A DNA stretch of 64,000 nt from Lodderomyces elongisporus (GCF_030384665.1 NC_083675.1:1484001-1548000), one strand, 5' to 3'; shown: positions 20,032 through 31,641, counted from the stretch's first letter. The notes: generated by a model not told the origin, from the letters alone. Translations and numbers: made by a program.

Positions 20032-21357
20032 ATGTCGCAGCTGAAGAAATGGTCCGATATATCAACTGAATTGATCAAGGATCCTGACAACTTTTCATTA
20101 TGGCAAAGACTAATCGAAGCAGCAGAATACAATGATAAACAAGGGATATGCAAAGCGACACCAAAAACACAGCTACTGATTCTTCGGACTTCGTATGTCA
20201 AGTTCTTGGAAAAATACCCATTTATGTACAAGTATTGGGTTCGATTGGCAGAATGGGAATTCAAACTAAATGATGACACTGAGAGAGCCATACTAGTGTA
20301 CCGACTGGCTTTCCAACATCTACGATACTGCATAGAATTATGGTGCGCGTATCTTCAGTTTAGAGTTGATACCATTAGTAACAATGTTGAAGAGGTGTTG
20401 GGACTATTTGAAGAAGCTCGAGGGTTGATTGGAAACCATTTTTATGCATATGAATTTTACAATATGTACTTGTCCTTTCTCGAGACGTATTCGACCGAGG
20501 AAAATGACTTTAAAAGAAAATACTATATCTTGTTGAGGATCGTTCTTGAAGTTCCATTGTACCATTATCAGCATTTTTACAGCAAATACATGAAATTGAT
20601 CAAGGATGTTGCAGATCCACAAAAGGTTACTTTGAAAGACCTCAAATACATTGTACCGGAAAGAGATTTACACAAGGATCGCAAGAAATTACTGTTGTCG
20701 TTGAAAAAGACCTTCACTGATGCTTATGCCACCATTCAATACAAGGTATACGAATTGTACCACTTTGAGAGGAAATTTTCTCGACAGTACAACGATGTAA
20801 AGTTATTGTCTAGACAACAATTGGAAGCATGGGAAGAATATTTTGAGTTTCTTGAATTAAAGAACTACTCACAACAGCTTATTGAAATGAACTACTATAG
20901 ATATTTGTACATCTGTGGCAATTATCCTCGTTCATGGATCAACTTTGCCAATTACTACATATATCATGAGAAATATAATATGGCGAGATACATATTGTCG
21001 CGCGGATGGCAATATTTGGGGAATCATGAGATATTGATCAAACTTGTTGATATTGAGATATTTCTTAAGCAGTTTCAACGTGCTAAAGACCTCATTACAA
21101 GTTATCTAAAGTATAGCATTTCAGTCCCGATTCCAATATATGAAAAACTAATCAATGTTGAGCACATTTTAAACAATAGTGATGATCATTTGTTAGATTT
21201 GTTCAAGGAAGTCATCAGCGAGACTCGAAATGACTGGTTTTTTAGTGTTTTGACTTATTATAGTATTGACAAGCAGAAGAAATTAAAATTCATGGAAGAA
21301 ATGAGTGAGTTTAAAGATCAACAATTTTATAAAAAAGCCATGCAAGTGTTGCTGTAG
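20032..21357 (+). CDS. PRP39: Prp39-type U1 snRNP splicing factor (HAT repeats)
   Basis: A 441-residue helical protein built of HAT (half-a-TPR) repeats, recognisable from spaced Trp/Tyr and Glu/Arg residues such as SLWQRLIEAAE near residue 23, KYWVRLAEWEF near 67, ELWCAYLQFR near 100 and SWINFANYYIYHEKYNMAR near 303. This pattern is characteristic of Prp39 and Prp42, which form a heterodimer in the yeast U1 snRNP and help 5' splice-site recognition. I favour Prp39 from overall similarity, but Prp42 is possible. It is shorter than S. cerevisiae Prp39 (629 residues), and I see no frame break. The ATG follows a GAA-rich leader. Confidence 0.72.
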   Translation: MSQLKKWSDISTELIKDPDNFSLWQRLIEAAEYNDKQGICKATPKTQLLILRTSYVKFLEKYPFMYKYWVRLAEWEFKLNDDTERAILVYRLAFQHLRYCIELWCAYLQFRVDTISNNVEEVLGLFEEARGLIGNHFYAYEFYNMYLSFLETYSTEENDFKRKYYILLRIVLEVPLYHYQHFYSKYMKLIKDVADPQKVTLKDLKYIVPERDLHKDRKKLLLSLKKTFTDAYATIQYKVYELYHFERKFSRQYNDVKLLSRQQLEAWEEYFEFLELKNYSQQLIEMNYYRYLYICGNYPRSWINFANYYIYHEKYNMARYILSRGWQYLGNHEILIKLVDIEIFLKQFQRAKDLITSYLKYSISVPIPIYEKLINVEHILNNSDDHLLDLFKEVISETRNDWFFSVLTYYSIDKQKKLKFMEEMSEFKDQQFYKKAMQVLL

Positions 21358-22170
21358 AAGAAAGTTCAAGAAAAAGAAAAACGAAGAATAAAAGGAACAT
21401 AAAAGGAAACAAGACTTAGACATAATGTTGATTAATAGAATCAATCACTGGAATCAATACTTTTATAATTGATGTTTATGCCATTTTGAGCTTTTCGGCA
21501 TTTTTGTAAACTTGAAGGTATGTAATCTTTTTTTTTTCGATATATATTTAAATTTAGAGAGTGAAAAGCCGCCCCTGGTATTAATTAGTTCGCGGTAATA
21601 TTTCCAATTAAGGGGTCGACACCGAAATTTTACTTATCTCCACCTTCGGAAGCAGCAGCAGCAGCAACAACAACTCCCACCCCCTTTCCTTTCCCTTTCT
21701 CTTTCCTTTTCCTTTTCCTTTTCCCTTTCTCTTTCCTTTTCCTTTTCCTTTTCCTTTTCCTTTTCCTTTCCTTTCCTTTTCCTTTTCCTTTCCTTTCCTT
21801 TCCTTTCCTTTCCTTTCCTTTCCTTTCAATTCCTTTCCTTTCCTTTCAATTCCTTTCAATTCCTTTCCTTTCCCTCAACTCTGCATACCTTCCATCACTT
21901 CTGTGAGAAATTGATATACCCACCCAACACTAATCGTTGCATTTCTAAAAGCTGTACAAAGTGATTGGAGGAAAATAACGAAACCCAAATCAATCAACAA
22001 TTAGCCCTGATTCAAACTTCTTATATATATTATATATATAAAAACAAGATGTTCCATTGTGTTTATTAGAGTTTGTAGAAACATCAAACACCAATAAACA
22101 GCTATTAGCCACTAGCAAATAAAAAATTACAAATAACAAGTAACTATTATCAACGAACGACGTATACAAA
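21358..22170. other. Intergenic region with long TTTCC repeat
   Basis: About 810 bases, a quarter of it a pyrimidine pentanucleotide/hexanucleotide repeat. The rest is AT-rich leader before the methyltransferase gene. No gene was seen. Confidence 0.7.
21683..21874. repeat. TTTCC / TTTTCC polypyrimidine satellite
   Basis: About 190 bases of tandem TTTCC and TTTTCC units with a few TTTCAATTCC variants near the 3' end. The complementary strand reads through as Lys-Gly-Lys-Glu repeats without a stop, which is a by-product and not a gene. Long purine/pyrimidine mirror-like tracts can adopt triplex DNA. Confidence 0.92.
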
Positions 22171-23007
22171 ATGACTGAGGAGCAAGCATATTACAAAAAA
22201 GGGTTCCACAAATCAGTTGCTGATACTCATGCAGGACGCACGGTTGAGAACTCGTCCAAGTTTACTCTATCTGTGTTGAAGCCAGACTTTAAAGTGTTGG
22301 ACGTTGGAAGTGGACCAGGAACAATTACAGTTGACTTTGCTCAAAGGTATTTGACAAAAAATGGCGGCTCCATTATTGGAATTGAGCCGACGCAGGAATT
22401 GATTGACCAAGCAGACGCTTATAAAAAAGAAGCTGCACCTGAATTGAAAAACATTAAATTTCAATTAGGTTCAGTTTACAAGATACCTTTTGACAATGAC
22501 ACATTTGATTTAGTGCATGCACATCAAGTTGTTGTTCATTTGCAAGACCCCATATTAGCATTGCAGGAAATGAAGAGAGTTACCAAACCAGGCGGATTTG
22601 TATGTGTCAAAGATGGCGATCTTGAATCATCAATTATAACACCAGAGAAATACGAGCCACTCAAACAATCCAGACTCTTGAAAGCCAAGAACTCCAACTC
22701 CACAGATATCCGTGGTGGTCGCAAATTGAGAGAGCGCGCAATTAGGGCGGGGTATGAACCAGAAAATATCGTATCGTCATTATCATATTGGTTGATTGGA
22801 GACACTAGAGCATCAAAGCAGAACTGGGCAAGTTTATTAAAAAGCAGAGAACAGCATGGAGGAGAGGTAATGTATCCCAACGACAAGGAGAGGGATAACC
22901 TGGCGAGAGAGCAGAATATTGAATTACTTGATGAATGGGGGAAAGATGTTGCTGCTTTATATGCTGTAACTAATTTTGAAATCATTTACAAGAAACCATT
23001 CCCATGA
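22171..23007 (+). CDS. Class I SAM-dependent methyltransferase, UbiE-like
   Basis: A 278-residue soluble methyltransferase. SAM motif I is VLDVGSGPGTITVDF at 42-56, the acidic end of strand 2 is IGIEPTQEL, the motif II/III region is FDLVHAHQVVVHLQDP, and RVTKPGGFVCVKDGD is the post-III block. These fit the Methyltransf_11/25 group related to UbiE/COQ5. Homologues are common in filamentous fungi and Candida, often uncharacterised. There is no targeting peptide or membrane segment. The substrate cannot be inferred; ubiquinone synthesis is unlikely because the Coq5-specific motifs are absent. The ATG at 22171 is the first of the frame. Confidence 0.85.
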   Translation: MTEEQAYYKKGFHKSVADTHAGRTVENSSKFTLSVLKPDFKVLDVGSGPGTITVDFAQRYLTKNGGSIIGIEPTQELIDQADAYKKEAAPELKNIKFQLGSVYKIPFDNDTFDLVHAHQVVVHLQDPILALQEMKRVTKPGGFVCVKDGDLESSIITPEKYEPLKQSRLLKAKNSNSTDIRGGRKLRERAIRAGYEPENIVSSLSYWLIGDTRASKQNWASLLKSREQHGGEVMYPNDKERDNLAREQNIELLDEWGKDVAALYAVTNFEIIYKKPFP

Positions 23008-23211
23008 TGGTGCGTATGACAAGAACTATATTGTAGCTAACATCACTTGCCATCAAGCCTAGTGCAAGAAGGAAGGATGGTCGAACCACATAAAAAGAAA
23101 GAAATGGATTTATTCAACAAAAAGTAAGAAAAAATAAAGAAAATAAAGGTTACAAATAAATAAAATAAATAGAATAACTTAAAATTAAATAATAAAAGAG
23201 TGCAATTGTCT

Positions 23212-25248
23212 CTATTCCAAGTATAAATTAATCAACGTAACCACAAAATACCATGATATTAAGATCACACCCAACTTCACATCCATTCTCCATTTATTCC
23301 ACGGCAAATAAATCAAGATAAACGTGATGGTGAAAATTAGTGCAGTTGTATCCAAGATTACACTTGGTTTGAGGTCAAAGTGGATAGAATGACGCCCTAT
23401 CCCACTTAAAAAGTCAACACCATTGCCATTACCATTACCAGATCCATGTCCTTGAGATGATGCGTTATGAATCACCATTAAACCATTGAACCCAACTCCC
23501 AACAATATAATCAATAATGGTGTTCCCAAACATGAATTGATACCCAATATTGGATTAATCTTTGTCGATAATGTAATATTAGTTATAACGTCATTGATGG
23601 AGTTGCTTATTGCAAACACCATCATTCCCAATAGATAATCTGATATTTTCCACATTAACCCAAGATTCTTGAGTATTTGAAGGATGTAAATGGAAATGTT
23701 TGAAATCACAACAAGACTTGCAATGATTCCTGTGATTGAAGTAATGACAAGTTTAGCATCATGGTTGAGATATGTCGAGGCAACAATTGCAAGTGGAAGT
23801 GAAAAAAGTATAGCAGGTACAAGATACTGCCATCTGGTTTCAAAGAATTGATAGTTGAATAATAAAGGGATTTCGATATAGTACCAAATCGCGGTGAATC
23901 TGTTATGTCGAATTTTGCTTTTCCATTGACAATCTTCTTGCTCGATGCACCTGTGGAATGGGACGAGAAAAATGAGAACAAAGTCTATGCAGTTGCATAT
24001 TGCTTGGAATGAATGTGTGAGAATGAGTTTGGGGTTACTGAAATGGGCATTGTGTTGTTGGTATTGATACAGACATTGTCTTGATACTGGGTGAGGTGTT
24101 TGTTGTTGATAAACTTGAGGTGCTGGCAGTAACGCCAGTGGGGGCAGTGATGTAGGCGATACAGAAGCAGACACAACTCTTTTTGGTACATACTTAACCA
24201 GTAAGTAATCATCGTCTTTTGAAGAATCTCCAGTTTTCAAAGTCTCTGCATTCTGCGTCTCCATACCATCAATTAGTGGTAATGGTGTTGACTTTGAGAT
24301 CGACATTGATGTTGATGTTGGTGATGGTGACGGCAATGGTGAAGAGCATCGAGAATTCAACGGTGAATTAACAGGTGAAGGTGTCCTCGATCGACTTGTG
24401 ATTGAGCCATATCCTGTATGTTCCTCGTTTGATATTATACTTAGTGCATCTTCAATATTATATGGCTGTTCAAGTACATGATCGTGATCCTCGTGGCAAA
24501 TTACCAACTCTTCGTCGTAATTTTTCAATTTGTCTTTATCAAAAACGCTAAGAAACACAATGTATGCAACATAAACGGCGCTCATGATTATGCACTCCAA
24601 TTGTGTAATCTTTCCGTCTGACAAAATGTATGAAAACAAAATCAATACAACCAAGATCCATGCAAGGTCAATAATTAATAGTTTGGGGTGTTCGACAGTA
24701 AAGCTCTTTGTTAGGATTGCAATAAGCCCAATAATCAATGTGAACATAATTAATAAACTGCCCATTAATTGGCCAATGACCAAATTTGAACTTCCCGATT
24801 TCAACACTACGAAATAGTTGATCAAGTCAGGAAAGGAATTGGTCAATGGGATCAAGATAAAACTCAAGATTTGGTTATTCAAGCCAAACTTTGTTGTCAA
24901 CTCGTTTAGGTTTCTAAACAAGTAGTTGGAAACAAGAATGCTTAGTGCGAGTAAGATGAGGCATAATGCAAAGATGATCACCGAGGATATAAAGACGAGT
25001 GAGGAAACTGTGTGATAATTGCAATAGTATACTTGTGCAATCTTGAAATATAAAGTATCGCAATTCTGTTCAATATAAACACAAATTTGCTTTGAAGTCA
25101 AGGGGGTTTGCGAATGCGCTTTGGTTTGAGGCAACGAGCATTGGTTTGATTCTAACTCATCTCTGATCTGAATTGACTGGGCTAGTACTAGCGGTGTTAG
25201 CAACGATTGGATGAGTAGCAAGATCTGTACGATCTTCTTCTTCTCCAT
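23212..25248 (-). CDS. Sodium/calcium exchanger family membrane protein (ECM27/YDL206W-like)
   Basis: A 678-residue polytopic protein of the cation/Ca2+ exchanger superfamily. It has a signal-peptide-like N terminus (1-23), a Cys-containing lumenal segment, five or six helices including the first alpha repeat (IPLTNSFPDLINY... GQLMGSL), a long hydrophilic loop from about 260 to 440 with Ser-Pro repeats, and a second block of helices with the second alpha repeat (FAISNSINDVITNI... GINSCLGTP). This is the layout of NCLX-type exchangers and of yeast Ecm27 and YDL206W. The acidic residues needed for ion binding (Asp in SFPDL and SINDV) are retained, although the usual Gly-Asn/Ala-Pro context is degenerate. 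Expected location is ER or vacuole. Confidence 0.8.
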   Translation of the reverse strand: MEKKKIVQILLLIQSLLTPLVLAQSIQIRDELESNQCSLPQTKAHSQTPLTSKQICVYIEQNCDTLYFKIAQVYYCNYHTVSSLVFISSVIIFALCLILLALSILVSNYLFRNLNELTTKFGLNNQILSFILIPLTNSFPDLINYFVVLKSGSSNLVIGQLMGSLLIMFTLIIGLIAILTKSFTVEHPKLLIIDLAWILVVLILFSYILSDGKITQLECIIMSAVYVAYIVFLSVFDKDKLKNYDEELVICHEDHDHVLEQPYNIEDALSIISNEEHTGYGSITSRSRTPSPVNSPLNSRCSSPLPSPSPTSTSMSISKSTPLPLIDGMETQNAETLKTGDSSKDDDYLLVKYVPKRVVSASVSPTSLPPLALLPAPQVYQQQTPHPVSRQCLYQYQQHNAHFSNPKLILTHSFQAICNCIDFVLIFLVPFHRCIEQEDCQWKSKIRHNRFTAIWYYIEIPLLFNYQFFETRWQYLVPAILFSLPLAIVASTYLNHDAKLVITSITGIIASLVVISNISIYILQILKNLGLMWKISDYLLGMMVFAISNSINDVITNITLSTKINPILGINSCLGTPLLIILLGVGFNGLMVIHNASSQGHGSGNGNGNGVDFLSGIGRHSIHFDLKPSVILDTTALIFTITFILIYLPWNKWRMDVKLGVILISWYFVVTLINLYLE

Positions 25249-26239
25249 TTAAATGAGGCTAGTGTAGGTGTTTGTGTTTATTTGTCTTTGATTCTTTTTT
25301 TGTATTTATTTGTTTAGTTTATTCTGATATACTAAAATTCTTGACTTGTTTATTCTTGGTATTATTTTTCTGGGGTGGAGAAGGGGGCGAGCGGAACCTT
25401 TTATTCTTGTAGTGAAGTATATATATATATATATATCAATCTTATTCAAGAGTTAACTTTAAGCTTTTACTCCTATCGTTATTCTTCTTCTTCTTGATCT
25501 TTTTATTCTTATTGTCATTTATAAAAAAAAAAAAAACAGAAAACAATAAAACTATGTATAAAGCAAGAAAGAAAACTTTTGGGGACCAAGTTTATATCTT
25601 GGAGCTTTTGGTGGCCCAAGGGTATCTTAATTTGTCTATTCTTTCATGTATTAGAGTTCATAGTAAAAACATATTCTCCATTCTCTGTCTCTGCTTTTTC
25701 CCCCTTCCCCCCCCCCCCCCTGAGGCTTGCTGTGTAAATGACCTGCATTTACTCTCGTAAACCACCAATTGTGGTTTTATTGTTCTTTTTTTTGTTTGTT
25801 TTTGATTTCCGTCCACATTTCATTTTGGCTTCCTTGCCTAATGCTCAACTTTCCTTAAGATTGCTATCACTCCAGACTCAACCCAAGAAAGAAGGAAAAA
25901 AAAATAAAAAAAAAAAATAAAAAAAAAAAAATGAAAATGAAAATAAAAAGATTATTGAATAGAAAGAAGGGCACAAGATGTTCTAGACTGTGTGACTAAA
26001 GATCAAGAGTGAAAGAGATATACTAGTACTATGAAAGATATAGATATTGCTGTAGAACAACAGCACAAGTCACTAAGATCAGGAAGATTCATCTGAAAAT
26101 TTTTTTTTTTGAAGGCGTGTTTTGGACTGGTCATGACAAGAATGTTTGTCTGGCAATTGGACTTACATATGGCGCTCTATCCTAGACAGGCACAGTCGAG
26201 GCGCAAACACAATTATTACTTCGATTGCGCAGTGCGAAA

Positions 26240-26241
<2 letters not shown>

Positions 26242-26270
<29 letters not shown>
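26242..26270. repeat. CT dinucleotide microsatellite
   Basis: About fourteen tandem CT units. Confidence 0.9.
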
Positions 26271-26586
26271 CAAGTTTTAGGTAAAAAGAGTTATATTCAC
26301 TATTTTCAATCATTCACTGATTCTCTAATATAGGGCTGTGTGGTTGAACCACACACAAACAAACGAACAAACAAACAAACAAAGAAATTATCAGAAACGA
26401 ATACTTTCAACGCCTAGTTCTATTTGTAATTACTTTTTTTATGTTTTCTTTCTTTTTTCCTTTCCATTTGTTTAAGTTTCCCGAGTTTCCATTGCAGATT
26501 TTTACTTTGTATTCTCATAGAGCATCCACATGTAATTTATCCAATGAATCTTGTGAGTCAGTTTTACCTTGGTTAATCTCTATAAG

Positions 26587-26587
<1 letters not shown>

Positions 26588-26617
<30 letters not shown>
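26588..26617. repeat. AT dinucleotide microsatellite
   Basis: About fifteen AT units, roughly 100 bases beyond the FMN1 stop codon. Confidence 0.9.
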
Positions 26618-26618
<1 letters not shown>

Positions 26619-26718
26619 CTATATTTTTTATATATGCTTCGTTTCAGAATATGCTGTTCTCCGGCCCCATACCTATCTTCTTCTTCTGTTGTTGTCTCCC
26701 ACCACTCTCATTTTGTCT

Positions 26719-27267
26719 CTACTCCAATTCCTTTTTGTACTTTGTGTACTCCTCTTTGTTCTCCAAAATGTCCCTTGATATCCTAATATCTGTTAAGATA
26801 TCTTCAATCAATGCTTCCTTTGTTGTATAGTCTAATTCTGGTCTTACATATCCCAACACAATGAATTCTAACTCGGCGCCATAGAAATCGCGTTCAAACT
26901 TGGACATGATGTGGATTTCTGCTGCTTTTTCCTTGTTCTGATAAAAGGGGTTCCATCCAATCGACATCACCATGGGATGTACCACCAATTCATTTGCCTG
27001 AAGCTTATTACCATGATTGAATAAGATCAGTTGTCCATCAGGTCGCGTCCTTGTCTCGTCGTTTTGGTCAGAGACTGGATGGATCTTACACCATCCGTAA
27101 TATATACCTGTTGGAAGCGAATTCAATTGTGCATTGATGGGAATATTTGCCGTGGGGATCCCAAGTTCCGAGGAACCACGACCAAAACCAGATATGATGG
27201 GTGCCGTGGTGTGGATTGGATATGGACTAGTAGGTTTCTCTGGAATAATAGTCTCTGGCCGTGTCAT
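26719..27267 (-). CDS. FMN1: FMN1, riboflavin kinase
   Basis: Phosphorylates riboflavin to FMN with ATP, the first committed step of flavin cofactor synthesis. The 182-residue protein is a single flavokinase domain: GRGSSELGIPTAN at 29-41 contains the ATP/Mg-binding PTAN motif, LPTGIYYGW at 51-59 is the family strand, then VMSIGWNPFY and the EIHIMSKFERDFYG segment with the catalytic Glu region, and a C-terminal helix. It is shorter than S. cerevisiae Fmn1 (218), mainly because the N-terminal extension is missing; S. cerevisiae Fmn1 is partly mitochondrial, and this form has no obvious presequence. The ATG is the first of the frame. Confidence 0.95.
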   Translation of the reverse strand: MTRPETIIPEKPTSPYPIHTTAPIISGFGRGSSELGIPTANIPINAQLNSLPTGIYYGWCKIHPVSDQNDETRTRPDGQLILFNHGNKLQANELVVHPMVMSIGWNPFYQNKEKAAEIHIMSKFERDFYGAELEFIVLGYVRPELDYTTKEALIEDILTDIRISRDILENKEEYTKYKKELE

Positions 27268-27934
27268 GGAAAAAAAAAGGAGAAGAAGATGAGGGAATAA
27301 AATGTGTATGTGTTTATATATGTATATCTAAGTAAGAGGATATGAAAGTTGTGTCGTGTCAAAATAAAATTGAAAAACTTTGAAGAATAAATATAAATAT
27401 CAAATCAAATTGTTATCTTTCCAGATGTATTTGTAAACTGTGGATCGAGAGTATAATCAATTGGTTTCGGAATTGTTGAAAAAGTAAAAAAATAAAAGTG
27501 AGAGAAAAGAAAAGAAAAGAAAGCAGTAAATTAATGTGGGCATGACACAAAACGGTCATCTTAGTAATCTTAGCGTAATATAAGAGTTAGAGAGAACACA
27601 CTCCCACTCCCACTCACAAGCACCGATTCCCACATCTTCACTCTTTCACATCTTTCAAACCATTTTGTCAGTTATGACAAATTGAATTTTATGACTATCG
27701 CATTAGATTTTAAGGGCAAAAAGAAATTAAAATGGGTCCTGTAATAATAAAAATAATACTAAAATATAATATAGAATACTTTGATTCAAGTCTATGCTAT
27801 ACACTCATTCTTCTCTTCTCTTCTCTTTTTATTTCTTATTTTTTATTTTCTTTTCTTTCTACTTGATTTACTAAACTGTGATGACACATACTATCTGTCG
27901 AAAAGTCTGACTTATTTGTTTATTTTTTTCTAAT
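27268..27934. other. Intergenic region FMN1/TAL1
   Basis: Upstream of FMN1 and downstream of TAL1, both on the minus strand. AT-rich, with CACTCC repeats near 27598-27616. No gene was seen. Confidence 0.7.
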
Positions 27935-28903
27935 CTAAAATCTCTTTTCCAAATCTTTCAACAAGGTAACAGCATCCTTACTGAATCCTCTGATACCTTG
28001 AGACAACTTCTCGGTGGCCATAGCGTCTTCATTCAATGCAAATCTGAAAGCAGCTTCATCGTTAATGTATGAAACCTTGGCAACGTCAGAGGCCTTTGCG
28101 CTTTCGACATTCAAGTGTGGTTTAACTTCTTGGTCGGAGTTGTACAATTCTTCCAACAATTTTGGAGCAATTGTAAGGAAGTCACAACCAGCCAAAGCGT
28201 AAATCTCACCGGTGTTTCTGAATGAAGCACCCATAACAATGGTCTTGTAGTCGTACTTCTTGTAGTAGTTGTAGATTGCTCTAACTGACTTGACACCTGG
28301 GTCGGTTTCAGCAGTATAAGTTTCACCGGTAGAGGCCTTGTACCAGTCCAAGATTCTACCAACAAATGGTGAGATCAAGGTAACCTTGGCCTCTGCACAT
28401 GCAACAGCTTGTTCGAATGAGAACAACAAGGTCAAGTTACAGTGGATTCCATATTTTTCCTCCAACTCCTTAGCAGCTTGGATACCTTCCCAAGTAGAAG
28501 CAATCTTGATCAAAATTCTCTCCTTGTCGATACCTTCTTGCTTGTACAAGTCAATCAAGTGGAGGGCCTTCTTGATGGTGGCTTCCTTGTCAAAGGACAA
28601 TCTAGCGTCAACTTCAGTAGAAACTCTACCTGGAACAATCTTTAAAATTTCCTTACCAAACTCAATCAATAATCTGTCCAAGGCAATGTTGGCTTTTTCC
28701 TCAGCAGAAGAGCCCTTGTCCTTGGCGTAATCAACAGCAACGTCAATCAATGTAGCGTAGGCTGGGTCCTTGGTGGCGGCCAAGATCAATGATGGGTTGG
28801 TGGTGGCGTCACGTGGAGTGTACTTTTTGATATCGTTGATGATACCGGTGTCACTGACAACAGTGGTGTATTCTTTCAATTGTTCTAATGAAGTTTTGCC
28901 CAT
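27935..28903 (-). CDS. TAL1: TAL1, transaldolase
   Basis: Cytosolic transaldolase of the non-oxidative pentose phosphate pathway, exchanging a three-carbon unit between sedoheptulose-7-phosphate and glyceraldehyde-3-phosphate. The 322 residues match the family length. The Schiff-base lysine is Lys133 in [21 protein letters not shown] at 34-40 and [12 protein letters not shown], the second transaldolase signature, are present. Codon choice is biased to preferred yeast codons (TTG Leu, AGA Arg, GGT Gly), which suggests strong expression. It sits divergent from the unknown 32085 gene across 3.2 kb of non-coding DNA. Confidence 0.98.
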   Translation of the reverse strand: MGKTSLEQLKEYTTVVSDTGIINDIKKYTPRDATTNPSLILAATKDPAYATLIDVAVDYAKDKGSSAEEKANIALDRLLIEFGKEILKIVPGRVSTEVDARLSFDKEATIKKALHLIDLYKQEGIDKERILIKIASTWEGIQAAKELEEKYGIHCNLTLLFSFEQAVACAEAKVTLISPFVGRILDWYKASTGETYTAETDPGVKSVRAIYNYYKKYDYKTIVMGASFRNTGEIYALAGCDFLTIAPKLLEELYNSDQEVKPHLNVESAKASDVAKVSYINDEAAFRFALNEDAMATEKLSQGIRGFSKDAVTLLKDLEKRF

Positions 28904-29230
28904 TGTATAATAATATATGTGAGTGTTTATGTGTGTGTAAGTGTGATTATAAACTTGTTGTTCAAATCAATTGATGTTGAAAATGAAAAGTAGGGATAGG
29001 GTGGTTATAGTGGATAGTTCGGAAAAAGAAAGAAAGAAAGAGAGAAGGAGAGAAATATATATTGTGGGAGTTGGAAAACAAAAAGGTTATTTGTATTTAT
29101 ACTACTTGACCAACATTTGGTGTTTGTACACACACACTCATTCACTCACTCACTCACCTATTCATATATACATTTATGCTCAACATAAAGTTGCGGTATA
29201 TAATATATGACGTTTAATGCATGAAAATTT

Positions 29231-29360
29231 GCTAGTACCCACTAGTAGTACTAGAGGTACTAGTAATAGTTTCAACAAGTATGCGCTTAGTCAGGAGTGC
29301 ACTACTACTACTCTTACTACTCATACTACTCTTACTACTCATACTACTCATACTACTAAA
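29231..29360. repeat. ACTAG palindromes followed by ACTACTCWT tandem repeat
   Basis: The first 40 bases hold overlapping CTAGTA/TACTAG palindromes. From 29301, a 9-base unit (ACTACTCAT or ACTACTCTT) repeats about six times. It lies about 330 bases upstream of TAL1. Confidence 0.8.
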
Positions 29361-30403
29361 CTCACTGTTATTATAATCTTGTCAGTAATTTACGTTTGAT
29401 CACATTACTAATGTTCTATTCACATATTTACACGTTGCAGAATCTAGAACCAACATTGTGTGTGTAGCCCACCAAGCACTCTAAGCTAAAATCATTATTG
29501 CCTACCTCTTTTTCTACTTTCCATTAAACTCACCTCTCAGATGATTCTAACCTTGCCATTAAAACTTCTTTTTTTTTGTCCTTTAGCATCTTTCTCATTC
29601 TCCCACATTCTGCTAAATCACTATATTCCCCCCTTCCCTCCCCACACAAATAATTGTTTTTGTCGGACGAACTCTGCCCACGCGCCAAACTGAACTACTG
29701 GACAAAGCCGAAAAAAAAAAATTTGAAAATTTGAAAATTGAAACTTGAAAACGAAACACAAAAGAAAACACAAAATTAGGAAGAAGAAGAAGAAGAAGAA
29801 CAGGAACAAGAACAGGGCCGGAGAAACCAATAATTCTATTTCCCCCTCTCTTTCCCTCTCCCTCTCACTCCTTATTTCGCATTTGCATATATTGCAATCT
29901 CCGAACTGAATGGTTGGTTAAATCACAATGCAAACAACTATTCAGTAAATAAAAAAAAATAGAAGGCAACTTTGTAGCACAACACAAGACAATCCTACCA
30001 GATAATACAATTGTATACAACTATATGTGTGTAAACAAGAATCGTCTCAATAGAATCTAATGCACTAGTCCATCTTTTCTTATTTTTTTTTCATGTATTT
30101 TTTTTCTCTTTTCATGATAGAGAAATTACTCAGCTCTGAATCAACAATACAAACATTCTTTGAACCGTCCTCCACTCTATTGTGGTTCTCGTAAATTGTA
30201 AGTAAAACAGGCTGCCGGAACAGGTGCCAGGGAAGAGGGGGGGTATCCGTTTAGTTGTTTGTTGTATGTTATAGAGATTTTTCCACAAATGGATGATAAC
30301 GTGAGTTGTGGGTGGTGGGGGCTACTTACAGGTAATTAGGGAAGAGAGAAGAAAGTGTCGTAGTATAGTAAGATATTGTTGAGGGAGGACTACTAAGATA
30401 TTA

Positions 30404-30436
30404 GTGGGGGAAACGTGGGGGAAACGTGGAGGAGAC
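30404..30436 (+). repeat. Tandem 11-mer GTGGGGGAAAC
   Basis: Two exact adjacent copies (30404-30414 and 30415-30425) and a third at 9 of 11 matches. GC-rich and distinctive against the AT-rich background, so possibly a tandem factor-binding site. Confidence 0.7.
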
Positions 30437-31604
30437 CATTTTATGTGGTATCAACAGAAGTCTAGAGACTCTTTTTCTCACTTGAGAATTGAGATTGGGA
30501 GAAGGAGAAGGAGAAGGAAAATTGGAAACGAAAAAAAATTAAAAAAAAAAAATTAAATTTAAAAATAAAAAAAAGAAATTGAACCCCTCTAAAAGATATT
30601 CACGTGATCGGGCTTTCATCTCCTTTTCTTTTCTTTCTTTTTTTTTTTTTTCTTATCCTTTATATTTCTTATTTTGGTAGCTATTGTAGCACCCATACGT
30701 CATGCTTTTCCAAGTGTTTTATATCTTAAATAAAGCATATGGAGAAACTTTTATATTGCAGCAACCCAACAATCTCTTAGTATTGTTGTTGAAGTAGTAA
30801 GATTTGTATATAACTTACCAGCAACTGGGCAATTAGACAAGAATTTTACAATCAATATTTAAGTATGTGTATATATGTGTGTGTCAATGTGTGTCAACGT
30901 GTGTGTTGGTTTTGTTTTAGATATACTTATTCTCCTCTAATGTATTACTCAACATTAAACGATAAGAAAGAAGCATTTGTGTTGAAGGTTATATAGTATA
31001 CAGTTGACTTTGAGAGTGGCTGGTGCTAGTAATGGTAATGGAGACAGAAAGATGTGCATGTGATAAATTTATATTCTCTCTTTTCTTAAATTTTTCCTTT
31101 TTTATTTTGCTTTGCAATCCTCTTACTCCATTTTTGAAGTTGGTCCGAGATCAAGGCTCCTATAGAGAGTAGGTACTAATAGCAGCACAGTAGTCTGGTA
31201 TTCAAGGAGTATATGTTGGATAAGGAACTACAAGGGCCCAACATATTGTAGATTCAAAAATCACACACTCCACAGAGAGACAGGGCAAAATAAAAGAAAA
31301 AGGTAAAAGGTAAACGTACCATCACGTTTCTTTTTTCTTTTTTTTTTTTTGCACTTCTACTACTTCTCCACATGCTTTAGAAACATCATTATAAAATCAC
31401 ACCTCTATTCCATGCCTACTCTTCTCCAACTTTCCTTTTCTCTAACTTACCTTGCCAACACCAGACTTGTAAGCAACCTTAGCTAGACTGTATATATTCA
31501 TCTATTTATACTAAATTATATATCAGTTGCAAGCAACTTTACTTGAGTATTCAGACGTCCTATAATAGCCTTGCATTATCCGCTGGAATTTCAAGCACAA
31601 TAGT

Positions 31605-31606
<2 letters not shown>

Positions 31607-31640
<34 letters not shown>
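31607..31640. repeat. AT dinucleotide microsatellite
   Basis: About seventeen uninterrupted AT units. Confidence 0.9.

Positions 31641-31641
<1 letters not shown>

Larger units (their letters stand above)
25249..26718. other. 1.5-kb intergenic region upstream of the exchanger gene
   Basis: Contains AT tracts at 25419-25436 and 26588-26617, a C-run at 25709-25722, an A-rich block 25885-25950 and a CT tract (26242-26270). The frames here are low in complexity. No gene was seen. Confidence 0.65.

Noticed and set aside
21608..21859. An 83-codon minus-strand frame of Lys-Gly-Lys-Glu repeats
   Set aside because: It is simply the read-through of the TTTCC repeat; no ATG context, no complexity, no conservation expected.
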